6,602 nucleotides of DNA from positions 1-6,602 of the forward strand of contig JACQGZ010000186.1 of the NCBI GenBank assembly GCA_016199305.1, written 5' to 3'. Shown one piece after another: positions 6,411-6,602 of the stretch; position 1 is the stretch's first letter, and every line of letters starts with the position of its first letter. The position numbers and the translations under genes are program-made. A model generated the notes under the pieces. It saw nothing but the letters and a program-made list of their open reading frames with translations, searched no databases and was not told the DNA's origin. Source of the stretch: Armatimonadota bacterium (GTDB lineage Bacteria; Sysuimicrobiota; Sysuimicrobiia; Sysuimicrobiales; Humicultoraceae).

Positions 6411-6602
6411 TTAAGGCCGCTCGAAGACCCCGGCCGCGCCCATCCCCCCGCCGACGCACATCGTCACCAGGCCGTAGCGCACGCCGCGGCGCTGCATCTC
6501 GTAGAGCAGCGTGGCGGTCATGCGCGCCCCGGTGGCGCCCAGGGGATGCCCGATGGCGATGGCCCCGCCGTTGATGTTCAGGCGCCCCTCATCCAGTTCG
6601 AG
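6411..6602 (-). CDS. fadA: Acetyl-CoA C-acyltransferase (thiolase), C-terminal end only
   Basis: The last 63 residues of a thiolase run in from the right edge and end at TAA 6411-6413. Both C-terminal family signatures are present: [17 protein letters not shown], with the active-site histidine, and [10 protein letters not shown], with the catalytic base cysteine. The protein closes with Gly-Val-Phe-Glu-Arg-Pro. Thiolase cleaves 3-ketoacyl-CoA to acetyl-CoA and a shortened acyl-CoA, the last step of beta-oxidation, and the adjoining acyl-CoA dehydrogenase performs the first step. The N-terminal nucleophilic cysteine lies outside the window, so degradative (FadA) versus acetoacetyl-CoA (AtoB) type cannot be settled; the neighbour favours the degradative one. 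Confidence 0.93.
   Translation of the reverse strand, partial: LELDEGRLNINGGAIAIGHPLGATGARMTATLLYEMQRRGVRYGLVTMCVGGGMGAAGVFERP

Noticed and set aside
4564..6414. Very long plus-strand open frame of about 616 codons opposite the acyl-CoA dehydrogenase
   Set aside because: It is the antisense shadow of a clear flavoenzyme gene in GC-rich DNA; its translation is rich in Arg, Gly, Gln, Val and Asp with no recognisable domain, and no ribosome binding site supports it.

Overview
The window is GC-rich, densely packed bacterial DNA, from an organism that I cannot place firmly. The gene content is a 2-oxoacid:ferredoxin oxidoreductase and a FadE/FadA-type beta-oxidation pair, with Shine-Dalgarno sites and short gaps. 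This fits a heterotrophic bacterium such as the high-GC uncultivated lineages seen in soil, sediment or hot-spring metagenomes; that placement is a guess. The codon TGA is used as an ordinary stop at least once, by the M3 peptidase.

Layout: two blocks face each other. On the plus strand, positions 1-1545 hold the 3' part of the alpha subunit and the whole beta subunit of a 2-oxoglutarate (or related 2-oxoacid):ferredoxin oxidoreductase (korA-korB, 9 nt apart). On the minus strand, read from 6602 down to 1542, are the end of a thiolase, a 590-residue acyl-CoA dehydrogenase, a 574-residue M3-family zinc oligopeptidase, a redoxin/DsbD-like fusion protein, and the decayed remnant of a Nudix hydrolase whose last stop codon overlaps that of korB.

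The most interesting object is the redoxin gene at 1819-2817 (minus). Its frame runs from an ATG overlapping the peptidase stop to a TAG at 1819, interrupted once by an in-frame TGA at 2671-2673. The TGA falls exactly where the first cysteine of the redox motif belongs (Ser-Ala-Asp-Trp-[TGA]-Pro-Tyr-Cys-Lys). Just downstream lies a perfect 7-bp hairpin with a GUC loop, starting 21 nt after the TGA, the geometry expected of a bacterial SECIS element. The gene is best read as a selenoprotein of 332 residues with a U-x-x-C redoxin domain fused to a DsbD-alpha-like domain carrying its own cysteine pair. An ordinary gene caller would truncate it and miss the active site.

How the genes may work together: thiolase and acyl-CoA dehydrogenase degrade fatty acyl-CoA, and Kor links 2-oxoacid oxidation to low-potential ferredoxin. 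The peptidase recycles short peptides, and the redoxin is a candidate thiol/peroxide-handling enzyme. The minus-strand genes are plausibly one transcript; a functional link beyond co-transcription is inference.
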